Counted from the first letter of the stretch, positions 44,699 to 53,336 are shown. The stretch: DNA of 64,000 bases from Candidatus Enterococcus leclercqii (GCF_009933135.1 NZ_MAEH01000016.1:1-64000), one strand, 5' to 3'. The notes: generated by a model not told the origin, from the sequence alone. Program-made: numbers and translations.

Positions 44699-44785
44699 AG
44701 TATTTCCTCCGGCGATTACGTCGCTACTCGAATCTCGTTTAACGCCCGGCGGCTAGACAGGTCCTCTTTAACGCCTGGAACAAGA

Positions 44786-44809
44786 AAAAAGGCATAATAA
44801 AAAGCCTAG
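44786..44809 (-). terminator. Weak hairpin with T-run before the scaffold gene
   Basis: Short minus-strand hairpin AGGC/GCCT followed by six T residues, between the 86-residue gene and the scaffold. The stem is only about four pairs, so termination may be partial. Confidence 0.35.
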
Positions 44810-44815
44810 TGGATG

Positions 44816-45076
44816 CTAGACTTTAATACACTCATTTGATTCTTTCGTGTAGGTATCAACATAAATCTCACCTTTGTCACCGTTGTGGGTCACTTCATAT
44901 AGCGGTGCGCCTTTAATACTGGCGCTCAAAATGGCTTTATTGTTTTGTAGAGTTTTGCATGACCAAACTATAAATACATCAAAATGAGGTACCGCTCCGC
45001 TAGGATCAGCAATAGCTTCCTCAATTTTATTTCGTACGATTCCCTTGCACTTTGCAATAAATAATTCGTTATCCAT
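44816..45076 (-). CDS. Small phage protein (DUF6275-like)
   Basis: An 86-residue protein of unknown function (MDNELFIAKCKGIVRNKI). It resembles DUF6275-type proteins found near phage structural genes. Its ATG touches the stop of the preceding 60-residue gene. Confidence 0.65.
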   Translation of the reverse strand: MDNELFIAKCKGIVRNKIEEAIADPSGAVPHFDVFIVWSCKTLQNNKAILSASIKGAPLYEVTHNGDKGEIYVDTYTKESNECIKV

Positions 45077-45258
45077 TATTCTCCAACCTCTCTCAACGCA
45101 TAGCCTGCTGTGCTGGTGTTGTTAAATACTGCCTGACGAGTTACACCTGTTGCTTTCCCTGTATATGAAAAAGAGAATCCGGTAGTTGTTGGTCTAAAAT
45201 TTGTTACATCATTAAAGTGATAGGTTTGTCCGTTATTTGTGAATACAATCAATTCCAT
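45076..45258 (-). CDS. Small hypothetical phage protein
   Basis: A 60-residue, beta-rich protein (MELIVFTNNGQTYHF). No family recognised. AGAGGATT precedes the ATG, and the stop overlaps the next gene's start. Part of a run of small genes between the head-morphogenesis and scaffold genes. Confidence 0.6.
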   Translation of the reverse strand: MELIVFTNNGQTYHFNDVTNFRPTTTGFSFSYTGKATGVTRQAVFNNTSTAGYALREVGE

Positions 45259-45295
45259 TTTGCAAAATCCTCTCTTTTGATAAATAGTTTTTTCT

Positions 45296-45520
45296 TTATA
45301 CTTCCATTTCTGAAATAAGCTGCGATTTAGCTACTTCCATCATACCAATGGCATTCAGAGAAGTACTCTGAGTGTAAAAGGTCGAGATGATTCCATCAGG
45401 ATTGACGCCCACAACAACAATGCTGTCTGCGTCTTCGAAAAATTCTTTGGATTTATCCATGAACTCTTGATTTGTCACCCCGCGCTCTTTTTTCTGCTTA
45501 ATCAGGTTAAAATCATCCAT
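45296..45520 (-). CDS. Small hypothetical phage protein
   Basis: A 74-residue protein (MDDFNLIKQKKERG) with a hydrophobic VVVGVNPDG core and no recognised family. It starts two bases from the end of the 61-residue gene, so the two are coupled. Confidence 0.6.
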   Translation of the reverse strand: MDDFNLIKQKKERGVTNQEFMDKSKEFFEDADSIVVVGVNPDGIISTFYTQSTSLNAIGMMEVAKSQLISEMEV

Positions 45521-45521
45521 T

Positions 45522-45707
45522 CTACTTCCTCTTTCCTAAATGACCTTCCACTGACACAGTAATAATCAACTTTTCATTCATCACTTCTGGGATGTCAATT
45601 TCAGACATTGCTTTCTGAATTGCATCTGCTTTGGAACAACAGGTCACGAAAGTGAAATCCTTCCAATGATTCCAAGCATGGCTAAAAGTTACTTTAAATA
45701 CGTTCAT
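45522..45707 (-). CDS. Small hypothetical phage protein
   Basis: A 61-residue protein (MNVFKVTFSHAWNHWKDF) with aromatic residues and one CC pair. AAGGAGATATCC precedes the ATG. Function unknown. Confidence 0.6.
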   Translation of the reverse strand: MNVFKVTFSHAWNHWKDFTFVTCCSKADAIQKAMSEIDIPEVMNEKLIITVSVEGHLGKRK

Positions 45708-45756
45708 AGGATATCTCCTTTCTGTCGGGCGGTTTTTTGACGGGTAGCACGAAAAG

Positions 45757-45784
45757 ACCGACTACTTCTCGTAAGGTCGTCGGT
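45757..45784 (-). terminator. Possible hairpin terminator upstream of the small-gene run
   Basis: Minus-strand hairpin ACCGAC/GTCGGT with a 16-base loop and CTTTTC after it. It would stop read-through from the capsid-side genes after the lone plus-strand gene. The stem is short. Confidence 0.35.
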
Positions 45785-45825
45785 TGCCAAGGATTATTCT
45801 GTTTTAGCATAGATAGTTTCTCCTT

Positions 45826-45872
45826 TGGTATAATCTTCTTATCGGCTAGTGGTCAGTCGAAAAACTGATAAG
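45826..45872 (+). promoter_or_regulatory. Promoter and leader hairpin of the lone plus-strand gene
   Basis: Extended -10 TGG-TATAAT (45826-45834). A CTTATC/GATAAG hairpin (45838-45843 and 45867-45872) follows, and its second arm runs into the GGGGGTG ribosome site, so it could restrain translation. Confidence 0.55.
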
Positions 45873-45885
45873 GGGGTGAAAAAAT

Positions 45886-46095
45886 ATGGAAAAGGACTTC
45901 CAGGAGTTTATAAAACAACTTGATCCAGAGTATCTAGATTTTATTTCGCAAAAGATTACAAACGACTTTGCGAAATCTAACGGATATCCTCCAGGGGCAA
46001 TTCCTCAAAAGGATTTTGTTAGTTTTACAAACTATTCTTCAAGAATTACAACATTATTGCTATTAGACAAATACCATGAATGGTTAAATAGTTAA
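45886..46095 (+). CDS. Lone plus-strand small protein, candidate prophage moron
   Basis: A 69-residue acidic protein (MEKDFQEFIKQLDPEYLDF) with AAGGGGGTG eight bases before the ATG and its own extended -10 promoter. It is the only convincing plus-strand gene in the 35-kb prophage and overlaps the convergent 65-residue gene by 12 bases at the stops. Independent promoter and reverse orientation inside late genes are the marks of a moron. No family is recognised. Confidence 0.75.
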   Translation: MEKDFQEFIKQLDPEYLDFISQKITNDFAKSNGYPPGAIPQKDFVSFTNYSSRITTLLLLDKYHEWLNS

Positions 46096-46281
46096 GTTTG
46101 TGCGAGGAAACTTTGACGGATCATTTTTGGATAAAACTTCCTTAGCAGTTACTTCAAAAGTCATCTCGTCAATACTACTAGGGTTATGAATAATCTTTAC
46201 TAACCGTTGCTCTAAGTTGCTCCCGACAACTTGGAGCAACTTTGCTATTTCTTCTGGTGATCCATTAATTTTGATTTCCAT
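46084..46281 (-). CDS. Small hypothetical phage protein
   Basis: A 65-residue protein from ATG 46279-46281 (MEIKINGSPEEIAKLL), with AAGGAGG upstream. A longer frame lacks a ribosome site. Function unknown. It converges with the plus-strand moron-like gene. Confidence 0.65.
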   Translation of the reverse strand: MEIKINGSPEEIAKLLQVVGSNLEQRLVKIIHNPSSIDEMTFEVTAKEVLSKNDPSKFPRTNLTI

Positions 46282-46303
46282 TGGAGACCTCCTTAATTTT
46301 GAG

Positions 46304-46344
46304 TACAAAAATAGCACTCAATCGCAAACCTGCGACTGGGTGCT
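46304..46344 (-). terminator. Intrinsic terminator after the immunity-like gene
   Basis: Minus-strand 13-bp hairpin AGCACCCAGTCGC/GCGATTGAGTGCT (46313-46325 and 46332-46344, one G-T pair) followed by ATTTTTG. It overlaps the last codon of the 87-residue gene. Confidence 0.8.
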
Positions 46345-46606
46345 ATATCAGCAACGTAAAATTTAATTCATCAAAAACATCATTCATTGACTTTCCATCA
46401 AAAATTTTTTCATCAAGAGCACCTGACCAATCATCTGAATGTCCGATAGCTATTTGATTGTTAGGACTTTTTAAAATGACGTATCCGTTATCGGGATTAT
46501 CAGGATCATCATTGTTGTAGCCTATATAATAATGCTGTCCTTTATAATAGAATTCAATGTCTCCGTGAATTTCCAAGCTGAAAAGTACATCATCTCGTAA
46601 ACTCAT
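46343..46606 (-). CDS. Candidate immunity protein for the MuF-type toxin
   Basis: An 87-residue acidic protein from ATG 46604-46606 (MSLRDDVLFSLEIHGDIEF), with GGAGGGGACC upstream. It is acidic, aromatic-rich and single-domain, like many small immunity proteins. It begins exactly at the stop of the head protein whose C-terminus looks like a toxin, and a terminator follows it. Toxin-immunity pairing is the known arrangement for MuF polymorphic toxins of temperate phages. Family assignment here is by context. Confidence 0.55.
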   Translation of the reverse strand: MSLRDDVLFSLEIHGDIEFYYKGQHYYIGYNNDDPDNPDNGYVILKSPNNQIAIGHSDDWSGALDEKIFDGKSMNDVFDELNFTLLI

Positions 46607-48228
46607 TTTGGTCCCCTCCAATCATCAACTATTCTTTCTGCAAGTGACCGACTACGTTCCTTCTCTCGAATGACTTTCTTTTGCCTGTCCCGCTCATATG
46701 ATGACCATTCATGAACGTGAGGGACTTCTCGGTGTTCTTTTGGATTTCCATGATCTGAGTAATCAATATCTTTCTTTGGCTTGCCCGTTTTGCCATAATA
46801 GCGGCGGCGCTCCAATTTTCCTCCATCAAAGAAATCTTTTACCGAATTAGGGTTAGACTCAAAAGGCAGCTTTCGAACATCGTTAGTTTTAACAAGCGAT
46901 TCATAATCACTAAAAGCACTTTTCATGGTCTTTACGTCCTGATAGGTACTCTTCAGTTGCTGCCATTCATCACCATCATTATACTTGATTTCCTGAAATT
47001 CATCCAATGACGGCGGTGCGTATTCCTTGCCAATCACACTGCGATAATGCCGATACTGCTCATTGTCTTTCGACCGATTGAGGATCATTTCCTTATGCTT
47101 GGCGATCTCTTCGTCTGAATACGACTCACGGAGCTTGTTGATCCAGTCCTCGTAAGTAGCCCGCTGTGGTAAATCAAACGTCTTCCCGCTTATTGGATCA
47201 TTGGCAATTCTCATTCCTTCTAACGTTCGTTTGCCAAAATCAGCGATTGCGATTGTCCGGCACCACGGATGGAACGGTGGGTAGTTTCCTTCTGCTCCGT
47301 TGACCACGGCTTCAGATACCTTGTACCGCTTGTTCTCTTTTGATTTTGACTGACAAATGCTAGAAGTGCGAAAGTCTAAAACGACCACTAACCGGTAATG
47401 CTCAACCCCATTATCAATCCAAGATTTCAACTTTGCTTGGTTCGCCATATAGTTGGCTTCCGTTCGGATTAACCGACGAGCTACACCAACAGAAGTATCA
47501 AACTCTTTAACAATGGCCTTAACCATATCCTGCTGACTCATGCCGGTGAGGGCTTCGACAGTAAAAAGCTCCTCTAAGCGTTTGGCTAGCTTTTCTGTGT
47601 CGTTCCAGATTCGCTTGGAGTAATTCGACCCGTGCCAATGGCTTTCCAAGATATTTCTGGTCTCTTTGGTGGAAAGCTGTTTGAACTCACTCCGGGCACT
47701 TTCCCAGTCTGACTGATTCCATATTTCAAGCTGAACGCCTTTAGCCTCCAGGCGTTGGATAGCCACATTGGCTTGCTCACGCTGGTAGACTTTCTGAATG
47801 GCATCCACAAAATAGCCAGTAGATTCACTCAGTTGAACGTCAGCAATTTGACGGGCAACAAGGTGAGCTTTAGCCTTCAAGTCTTCTGCACGAGTGATGC
47901 GGTGTTTCATCGCTAGAGCATCCAGCCGCTTCTTAGCTGATGCTTGAATGTTCGGATCACTGATATCCTTCGCTAATCGCTGAAGCTCGACCAGCTGTTC
48001 AACCGGCACAGTTTCATTCAACAGCGTTTTGAGTTCGGCTTCCTCGTAGCCTGTCTTCGCTTGAGCCCGTTTGAAAAGCTTCTTGGCTTTCTGGGTCAGA
48101 TACTCTTGGGCTTGGCGATAGGCTGAGACAATTGTCTTTTCTACCTGCTTTGCACCGTCGTTAATGGCTTTCTCGTCTTCAAGAGCCCGGCGCTGCCAGT
48201 AAGATAGCTTGTTACTCTTCTTTGCCAT
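46603..48228 (-). CDS. MuF/SPP1 gp7-like minor head protein with C-terminal toxin-like domain
   Basis: A 541-residue protein. Residues about 1-370 are the phage head morphogenesis (MuF) part, with the conserved blocks RLIRTEANYM, DFRTSSICQS and HPWCRT. A linker is followed by a C-terminal module (about 440-541) rich in R, H, D and Y: RRRYYGKTGKPKKDIDYSDH, then HREVPHVHEW. This KDIDYSDHG...PHxHEW pattern recurs at the ends of polymorphic toxins and suggests a metal-binding or nuclease-like toxin. The downstream small gene could be its immunity. Portal gene lies upstream, as usual. Confidence 0.88.
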   Translation of the reverse strand: MAKKSNKLSYWQRRALEDEKAINDGAKQVEKTIVSAYRQAQEYLTQKAKKLFKRAQAKTGYEEAELKTLLNETVPVEQLVELQRLAKDISDPNIQASAKKRLDALAMKHRITRAEDLKAKAHLVARQIADVQLSESTGYFVDAIQKVYQREQANVAIQRLEAKGVQLEIWNQSDWESARSEFKQLSTKETRNILESHWHGSNYSKRIWNDTEKLAKRLEELFTVEALTGMSQQDMVKAIVKEFDTSVGVARRLIRTEANYMANQAKLKSWIDNGVEHYRLVVVLDFRTSSICQSKSKENKRYKVSEAVVNGAEGNYPPFHPWCRTIAIADFGKRTLEGMRIANDPISGKTFDLPQRATYEDWINKLRESYSDEEIAKHKEMILNRSKDNEQYRHYRSVIGKEYAPPSLDEFQEIKYNDGDEWQQLKSTYQDVKTMKSAFSDYESLVKTNDVRKLPFESNPNSVKDFFDGGKLERRRYYGKTGKPKKDIDYSDHGNPKEHREVPHVHEWSSYERDRQKKVIREKERSRSLAERIVDDWRGPK

Positions 48229-48237
48229 CTACCTCAC

Positions 48238-48441
48238 CTACTTAGCAGAACCAGTGAAAACCCCAATAGTGAACTGAAGTGCTTGTTGTTCATTGAACCC
48301 ATTTGTAACACACTCATCAAACAAGAATTTTCCTTGTTTAGCTAGAATGCTCAACCCTTTTTGCGTTTCAAAAAAAGCAGCTTCTAGTGTTTGATTATTC
48401 TCGTTCATTTTCATCAGTTCTTCTAACTGTTTTTGATTCAT
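48238..48441 (-). CDS. Small hypothetical phage protein between portal and head protein
   Basis: A 67-residue protein from ATG 48439-48441 (MNQKQLEELMKMNENN), with GAGGAGG upstream. The start lies inside the portal gene's 3' end, in another frame. No known domain. Confidence 0.65.
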   Translation of the reverse strand: MNQKQLEELMKMNENNQTLEAAFFETQKGLSILAKQGKFLFDECVTNGFNEQQALQFTIGVFTGSAK

Positions 48442-49846
48442 CTTCATCCTCCTCGTCAGGTTCTTCATCCAAATCACTGTGGCTATCATCAGCCTGAGAA
48501 CCCATGGCCCTTTGCTGAAGAGCTATAGCTTCCTCTTTTTCGAGATTTAGTTGTTCTAGCACTTCATCCACATCTGATATGTCCGGCAGCCAGGTCAACA
48601 GGAAGCGCAAAGGTAAAATACCAGCATTGTAGGCAGATACAATTTGATTGATAGTATCTGAAGTATTAACTGGCAGATTTGGCTTCAGCCTAATCTCTAC
48701 CCCAGTCACATCAACTTCTGGACCTTTGAGGTTTTGAACGGTGGCAAAAATCTCCAGCCGTTGCCGTAGCCCTTTAATCATGTACCTAGACTTAACAGAC
48801 ATCAGCTGAAGGAGTCCAAATAATTTATACTTCATAGCTTCTCCCGACACATTTCCGGCAAAGTTTTCGTCGTTCATGTTCGGCACATAGGTTACTTTGT
48901 GGAAGTCATCCAGAATCGCGTCTCGAAGCATAGAGACGTTGCTTTCGTTCATTTCCTTGGTCAAATAGCTAGCCGACGTTTCTGAAGGAAGACCAGGCAC
49001 CTGGAGCATACGATCCTCCATCAGTGCTTCACCGTCTTTATCATCCAACATGAATCCTTGAATGAAGAGAATAGCATCTACAAAAGCTTCCTTATCATTC
49101 AACCGGTCTGACTGGAGAAGGTTATAGGCATCAATCAAGCTGATAGCCTGTTCGAAGTCTCCCTGTTTCTCCTCGTTATTTCGATACTCGATTACTGGGA
49201 CACGGCCAAAGTAATGCGGTAGAGCCTTAACAAATGTGTATCCACTCTGCCCTTCTGTGTCAGATTTAAAGGTGATAATTCGGTTGTCGTTGTAATACTT
49301 GTACAAATAATGGTCGATGCCACCTTCCAAATCGTAGACAGGTTGGACGTGTACCGCAAAGAGTGGATTCTTGTCGATGGTGTCATCTGTCACGAGAAAA
49401 ATTCCTCGCGGGTCAATGCAGCGGACATCGGTTTCGGTTTCCGCCTCAGATACTTTTCGTAAATATATCAATTCGTACCCAACACCAAAAGTCGATAGAT
49501 CCTTTTCGAGTTCCGTATCATGGCTGACGATATCAATTCGATCGTACTCATCCAAAATAGCAGAAATGTCGTTTCCTTCCGAAGCACTGTAGGCAATTGG
49601 ATTGCCCACCATAAAACCCACATTCATATCTACCACGTATTTTGCATGATTAATAAGGAGCCTATTATTCGGTGCTGAATCATCCTCTTTGATTCGGTTC
49701 AGGATTTCTTGCTTGCCGTCGTAATAATTCGATAGCTTTTCAAGCCGAGCCTTATTGTTCAGATGTTGCTCCATACAGTAATTTAGCAGTTCCGTTGATG
49801 GGTTATTTAGATCACCAGCGATCTCTCGATTAATTGCAATTGCCAT
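48395..49846 (-). CDS. Phage portal protein (SPP1 gp6-like)
   Basis: A 483-residue portal. The blocks NYYDGKQEIL, HAKYVVDMNVGFMVGNPI and DVRCIDPRGIFLV are typical of the SPP1 gp6/A118 portal family. The C-terminus is acidic. AAGAGAGGTGAG precedes the ATG. It forms the dodecameric DNA gate and lies between terminase and the MuF protein. Confidence 0.93.
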   Translation of the reverse strand: MAIAINREIAGDLNNPSTELLNYCMEQHLNNKARLEKLSNYYDGKQEILNRIKEDDSAPNNRLLINHAKYVVDMNVGFMVGNPIAYSASEGNDISAILDEYDRIDIVSHDTELEKDLSTFGVGYELIYLRKVSEAETETDVRCIDPRGIFLVTDDTIDKNPLFAVHVQPVYDLEGGIDHYLYKYYNDNRIITFKSDTEGQSGYTFVKALPHYFGRVPVIEYRNNEEKQGDFEQAISLIDAYNLLQSDRLNDKEAFVDAILFIQGFMLDDKDGEALMEDRMLQVPGLPSETSASYLTKEMNESNVSMLRDAILDDFHKVTYVPNMNDENFAGNVSGEAMKYKLFGLLQLMSVKSRYMIKGLRQRLEIFATVQNLKGPEVDVTGVEIRLKPNLPVNTSDTINQIVSAYNAGILPLRFLLTWLPDISDVDEVLEQLNLEKEEAIALQQRAMGSQADDSHSDLDEEPDEEDEDESKTVRRTDENERE

Positions 49847-49859
49847 GTTCTCACCTCTC

Positions 49860-51152
49860 TTATAGTCCTCTGATTTTCTTGCGGACCACTGCTTTTTTAG
49901 ATTTATTCAGGATAGTAAACACGAAATAACGCAAAGCATCCATGGCGTGGTCATTCGTTTTTACAGGCTTGTCCTCACCACGATCAGCAGCCTTTTTGTC
50001 CCACGTGTAGCTACTAAACTCTTTCAATGTATTCACGCAATCCACATGAATCTTGATTTTTTCCTCGTTCAGCATGGTGCCTACAAGCCGGATTCCATCT
50101 AGTACATCATTCTTGGCTTTCCGAATACGAAACTTCCGCTCTTCCAATTCGGCAATAAAGGAGGCCGCCGATGGATCCACGATTACTTCTTTGATTCGAA
50201 TATCTTTAGTAAATTCTACTAGTTCATCAGCAAATTCTTTATCGGTCTTCTGCTTGGCATTGTCACGGCCTGAATAGTAGTATTCTTTAGCGCAGTACCA
50301 GATTCCATCTTTGCCCTTTTGCCACAATAAAAAAACGGTTGCGTTTTGCGTACCGTAGTCGATAGAGATATAGGTTTGACCAAAAATAAAATCCACCATT
50401 GCATCATAGCAATGCTTGGCTTGGTCAAACATGTCGTAGATAATACCTTCTGCTACCGTCCACAGACCTAAGATATAGCGCTGATAGAAAACTCCTGAAT
50501 ACATGCTGCGATAGCGGGCTTTAATTCGTTCGGAAAGGCTCAGATTATCGTCCATTGTGAAATGGAGATAGACCAGATTCTTCTCAGTCTGCTTATCAAT
50601 CCAGTTAGTCTTAAACCAATGATACGGACCGTCCGGGTTGCAGTTGAACCACATCTTAGAACCATCCACTGACAAACGGCCTGTCGCTTGATTGACAAAG
50701 GATTCTGGCATCAAGGCTACTTCATCGAAAAACATCCCGGCTAGCGTGATCCCCTGGATGAGGTCTTGGGACCGTTCATCCTTCCCACCAAAAATATAGA
50801 AATAGTTGGTGACATTGCCACGGGTAACTTCCAATAAATTGTCTGCACGGTGGTCTTTGAACCGATATCCTCGGGCAAACAGCATCAGTTTTAACCAAAA
50901 GAGAACATTTCTTCTGAAAGAACCTATTGTCTTGCCTGCCATTCCAAAGTTTTGGTTGGCAAAAGTTGACATGGCCCACATGACATACGACAAGGACATT
51001 GAAATAGTCTTTCCGGATCGAATAGCACCATCAGCAATGATACCGTCCTTGTTTCGAACTGCTGACTTTTTAGTCCACCACGTTAAGATTTGTTTCTGTT
51101 TTCGGGAAAACTTCTTAAATTTAAAGACAGATACTTTCATTCCTCGGGCCAT
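49860..51152 (-). CDS. Terminase large subunit
   Basis: A 430-residue packaging motor of the PBSX/SPP1 type. The ATPase has Walker A in ADGAIRSGKTISMS (about 41-54) and Walker B in GMFFDEVALMPES (about 135). The nuclease domain has acidic ligands in ISIDYGTQNA, VIVDPSAASF and NDHAMDALRY. The ATG at 51152 lies inside the small-subunit gene (16-base overlap); an ATG four codons later (MKVSVF) is also possible. Confidence 0.94.
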   Translation of the reverse strand: MARGMKVSVFKFKKFSRKQKQILTWWTKKSAVRNKDGIIADGAIRSGKTISMSLSYVMWAMSTFANQNFGMAGKTIGSFRRNVLFWLKLMLFARGYRFKDHRADNLLEVTRGNVTNYFYIFGGKDERSQDLIQGITLAGMFFDEVALMPESFVNQATGRLSVDGSKMWFNCNPDGPYHWFKTNWIDKQTEKNLVYLHFTMDDNLSLSERIKARYRSMYSGVFYQRYILGLWTVAEGIIYDMFDQAKHCYDAMVDFIFGQTYISIDYGTQNATVFLLWQKGKDGIWYCAKEYYYSGRDNAKQKTDKEFADELVEFTKDIRIKEVIVDPSAASFIAELEERKFRIRKAKNDVLDGIRLVGTMLNEEKIKIHVDCVNTLKEFSSYTWDKKAADRGEDKPVKTNDHAMDALRYFVFTILNKSKKAVVRKKIRGL

Positions 51153-51910
51153 AGTTCTTCACCCTCCGATTCCAACGCTGCTAGGAAGCCATCGTCTGGA
51201 ATTTCACCATCTGGTTTATCAATCGTAGCTTTTGCGGTTACTAGCTTGATTTGCGCATCCATCAATTCTAATTTCTTTCGACGAGCATCCTGTTCATCAG
51301 CTATTGCTACGAATTGTTTAATTAAATTAGCCAAGGTGGACATGGCACGGGACTGGGCATTCATAAAAGCTGCTTGTTTGTCCCAGGAGTATTGGAACTG
51401 TCGAGTTACTTTTGTTTGAACAGCATTTCCAGTTTTTATATCAATTAGTTTCGGATCAACCTCGACTGTCACGATATCTTCCGTTGAGTCAAACTGATCT
51501 TGCACATACATAATTTTTTGAGCACGAATGATTGCTGTGTACTGAATCATAATGTTGTTCCAGATTATATCTGCCGGGTCAGACGTGTATAGTTCCTGAA
51601 TGATCTGCCTTGTATCATCGGGTAACCAGTTAGCGAATAAACCGTGACTAACAGAGTTTTTATTCCTAGGTGGTGCCCCGCCCTGATTACTGGTAGCATT
51701 TTGATTTCCAAACATTGAATCGTAACGCTCTTTTTCATTCGGAACGCTCAGTTTCGATACCTCGCTCCATTTATCCTCGGATTTCCATTTTCGGACAGTC
51801 GAAGCAGACACGCCTAACTCATCGGCAATATCCTTTAAAGGCTTAGTCTTATTCGATTCTATCCAGATTTTATAAGCTTCATCCCGTAGCGGATTTCGTT
51901 TTCGGGCCAC
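51137..51910 (-). CDS. Terminase small subunit
   Basis: About 257 residues from GTG 51908-51910 (VARKRNPLRDEAYKIW), preceded by GAGGTGG. Longer frames to 51994 lack a ribosome site and run into a terminator. An N-terminal helix-turn-helix (KDIADELGVSASTVRKWK) binds the packaging site and a PPRNKNSVSHGLFA motif follows, as in PBSX/Terminase_2 small subunits. Confidence 0.9.
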   Translation of the reverse strand: MARKRNPLRDEAYKIWIESNKTKPLKDIADELGVSASTVRKWKSEDKWSEVSKLSVPNEKERYDSMFGNQNATSNQGGAPPRNKNSVSHGLFANWLPDDTRQIIQELYTSDPADIIWNNIMIQYTAIIRAQKIMYVQDQFDSTEDIVTVEVDPKLIDIKTGNAVQTKVTRQFQYSWDKQAAFMNAQSRAMSTLANLIKQFVAIADEQDARRKKLELMDAQIKLVTAKATIDKPDGEIPDDGFLAALESEGEELWPEE

Positions 51911-51954
51911 ATCTTCACCACCTCTTTTCAACTGTGTTGTTTTGTAGACTGCAT

Positions 51955-51983
51955 GAAAAAAGACACCTGCGTGCACAGATGCC
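51955..51983 (-). terminator. Terminator between the late regulator and terminase
   Basis: Minus-strand hairpin GGCATCTG/CAGGTGTC (51962-51969 and 51976-51983, with one G-T pair) followed by six T residues. Late genes must use a promoter after it or an antitermination step. Confidence 0.7.
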
Positions 51984-52067
51984 TTCTCATACATTATTCG
52001 ATACTACAATCTTAAAACTTTTTTCTTCTATTGTATATGACAGAACTATGACATATTTATGTCCTGC

Positions 52068-52496
52068 TTATGACCTAAAATTAGCAATTCGTACATCTTC
52101 CAATCCTTGACTATATAGCCGAGTTACATGACGAAAAGAATAATGCTTCGATTCAGCAATCTCATCAAAAGACAAGAGATCAATAAAATACATCTCCAAA
52201 ACTTCAGCACACCGTTCATCATCCAAAGCATCAAAAGCAAAACAAGCTTCTTGTCTAATCCTATGACTTGATTGAACCAAATTATTAATTCGGGTATTCA
52301 ATTCTTCTTTTCGAACTAATAATTCATCAAGTGTAAGAGGCTGTCCGCCTCGGGGCATATCAGTAATTTCTTTACTGTTCAGTCCTTCAAGTTTGAAATC
52401 CAACTCAGAAAGTTTTTCTTCTAAGCGGTCAATCTTTGCAATGCATCGGCGATACTTTTTCAAATAGTATTTTTTCCTTTTTGTTTCCTCTTTCAA
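52068..52496 (-). CDS. ArpU/DUF1492-like late transcription regulator
   Basis: About 142 residues from TTG 52494-52496, preceded by GGGAGGTAG. The N-terminal half is coiled coil. The C-terminal half has a sigma-70 region 4-like helix-turn-helix (MYFIDLLSFDEIAESKHYSF, then RHVTRLYSQGLEDV). Such proteins sit at the end of early operons and switch on the late genes that follow. Confidence 0.8.
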   Translation of the reverse strand: MKEETKRKKYYLKKYRRCIAKIDRLEEKLSELDFKLEGLNSKEITDMPRGGQPLTLDELLVRKEELNTRINNLVQSSHRIRQEACFAFDALDDERCAEVLEMYFIDLLSFDEIAESKHYSFRHVTRLYSQGLEDVRIANFRS

Positions 52497-52500
52497 ACTA

Positions 52501-52725
52501 CTACCTCCCATTTGACTGCATATACATGTCATCTTGAAAAGAAATAACCGCACTCAATATTCTATTAACCAATGGATGATTGTTGTATTTATTCCCAAGC
52601 TCACCTAATGAGTGTACAAGCCAGCTCCAATAATCATCTGAATCAAAAGAACAACGTTGCAAAACTTGATTCGATGCGGCCATCCATTTTTGAAGATCAT
52701 CAAAGAATGCTTTCCAGTCCATCAT
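52501..52725 (-). CDS. Small hypothetical phage protein
   Basis: A 74-residue protein (MMDWKAFFDDLQKWMAA) rich in W, Y and F, with no known domain. Its ATG overlaps the TGA of the HNH-type gene, so translation is coupled. Comparable small proteins occur in enterococcal and listerial phages just before the late regulator. Confidence 0.65.
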   Translation of the reverse strand: MMDWKAFFDDLQKWMAASNQVLQRCSFDSDDYWSWLVHSLGELGNKYNNHPLVNRILSAVISFQDDMYMQSNGR

Positions 52726-53336
52726 GGCTGTAACGCTTTCTCAGGAGTCATTTTATACTTGAAAATTCTACTAGAGATTGTAGGTCTTGGAATTCCTGTT
52801 TCCTTTGACCATTGAGCAATATTCTGAGTTTTTCCGTTACAAGTAATTAAGTGATTCGACCTTTGATTGTTCATTTGAACATTATCATTGGCCCAACGGC
52901 AGTTAGAAGGTTCGTAATTTCCATTAACGTCGATACGATCTATTGATAATGAATCACCATACCCATTTTCCAATGCCCATTTTCGAAATACCAAATAATC
53001 ACTAAACCATTCACTACACATTCTAATTCCCCGACCTCCGTAGTTAGGGTATTCCCTCCTATTTTTATTTGTAGTTCTTGTTTTGATACCAGCCCAAATT
53101 CGATACAACCGTTCATTACTATATCCATGCTTATAGCTTCTCTTGCTTAATTTTTCCAAGGCTAAGCAACCACAACTCAAAGTATGACCTCGTCGCAAAC
53201 TATCACCTAACACATTTTTTTCATTTCCACAATCACACTTACATAACCAAATAATATGATTATTTCTATTCCTTCCAGATTCAGCTAATACCGTCAAACG
53301 GCCAAATTTTTTCCCAGTTAAATCAATTTTCTTCAT
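52722..53336 (-). CDS. Phage HNH/AP2-type endonuclease, possible homing gene
   Basis: A 204-residue protein from ATG 53334-53336, preceded by GGAGGTGGATT. An N-terminal zinc-ribbon part has CKCDCG (about 32-37) and CGC. A central LYRIWAGIKTR block and the motif LSIDRIDVNGNYEPSNCRWA (about 128-147) are typical of phage HNH homing nucleases. A C-terminal helix-turn-helix-like segment (IAQWSKETGIPRPTI) probably binds DNA. It is wedged between RusA and a small gene with overlaps at both ends. Confidence 0.82.
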   Translation of the reverse strand: MKKIDLTGKKFGRLTVLAESGRNRNNHIIWLCKCDCGNEKNVLGDSLRRGHTLSCGCLALEKLSKRSYKHGYSNERLYRIWAGIKTRTTNKNRREYPNYGGRGIRMCSEWFSDYLVFRKWALENGYGDSLSIDRIDVNGNYEPSNCRWANDNVQMNNQRSNHLITCNGKTQNIAQWSKETGIPRPTISSRIFKYKMTPEKALQP

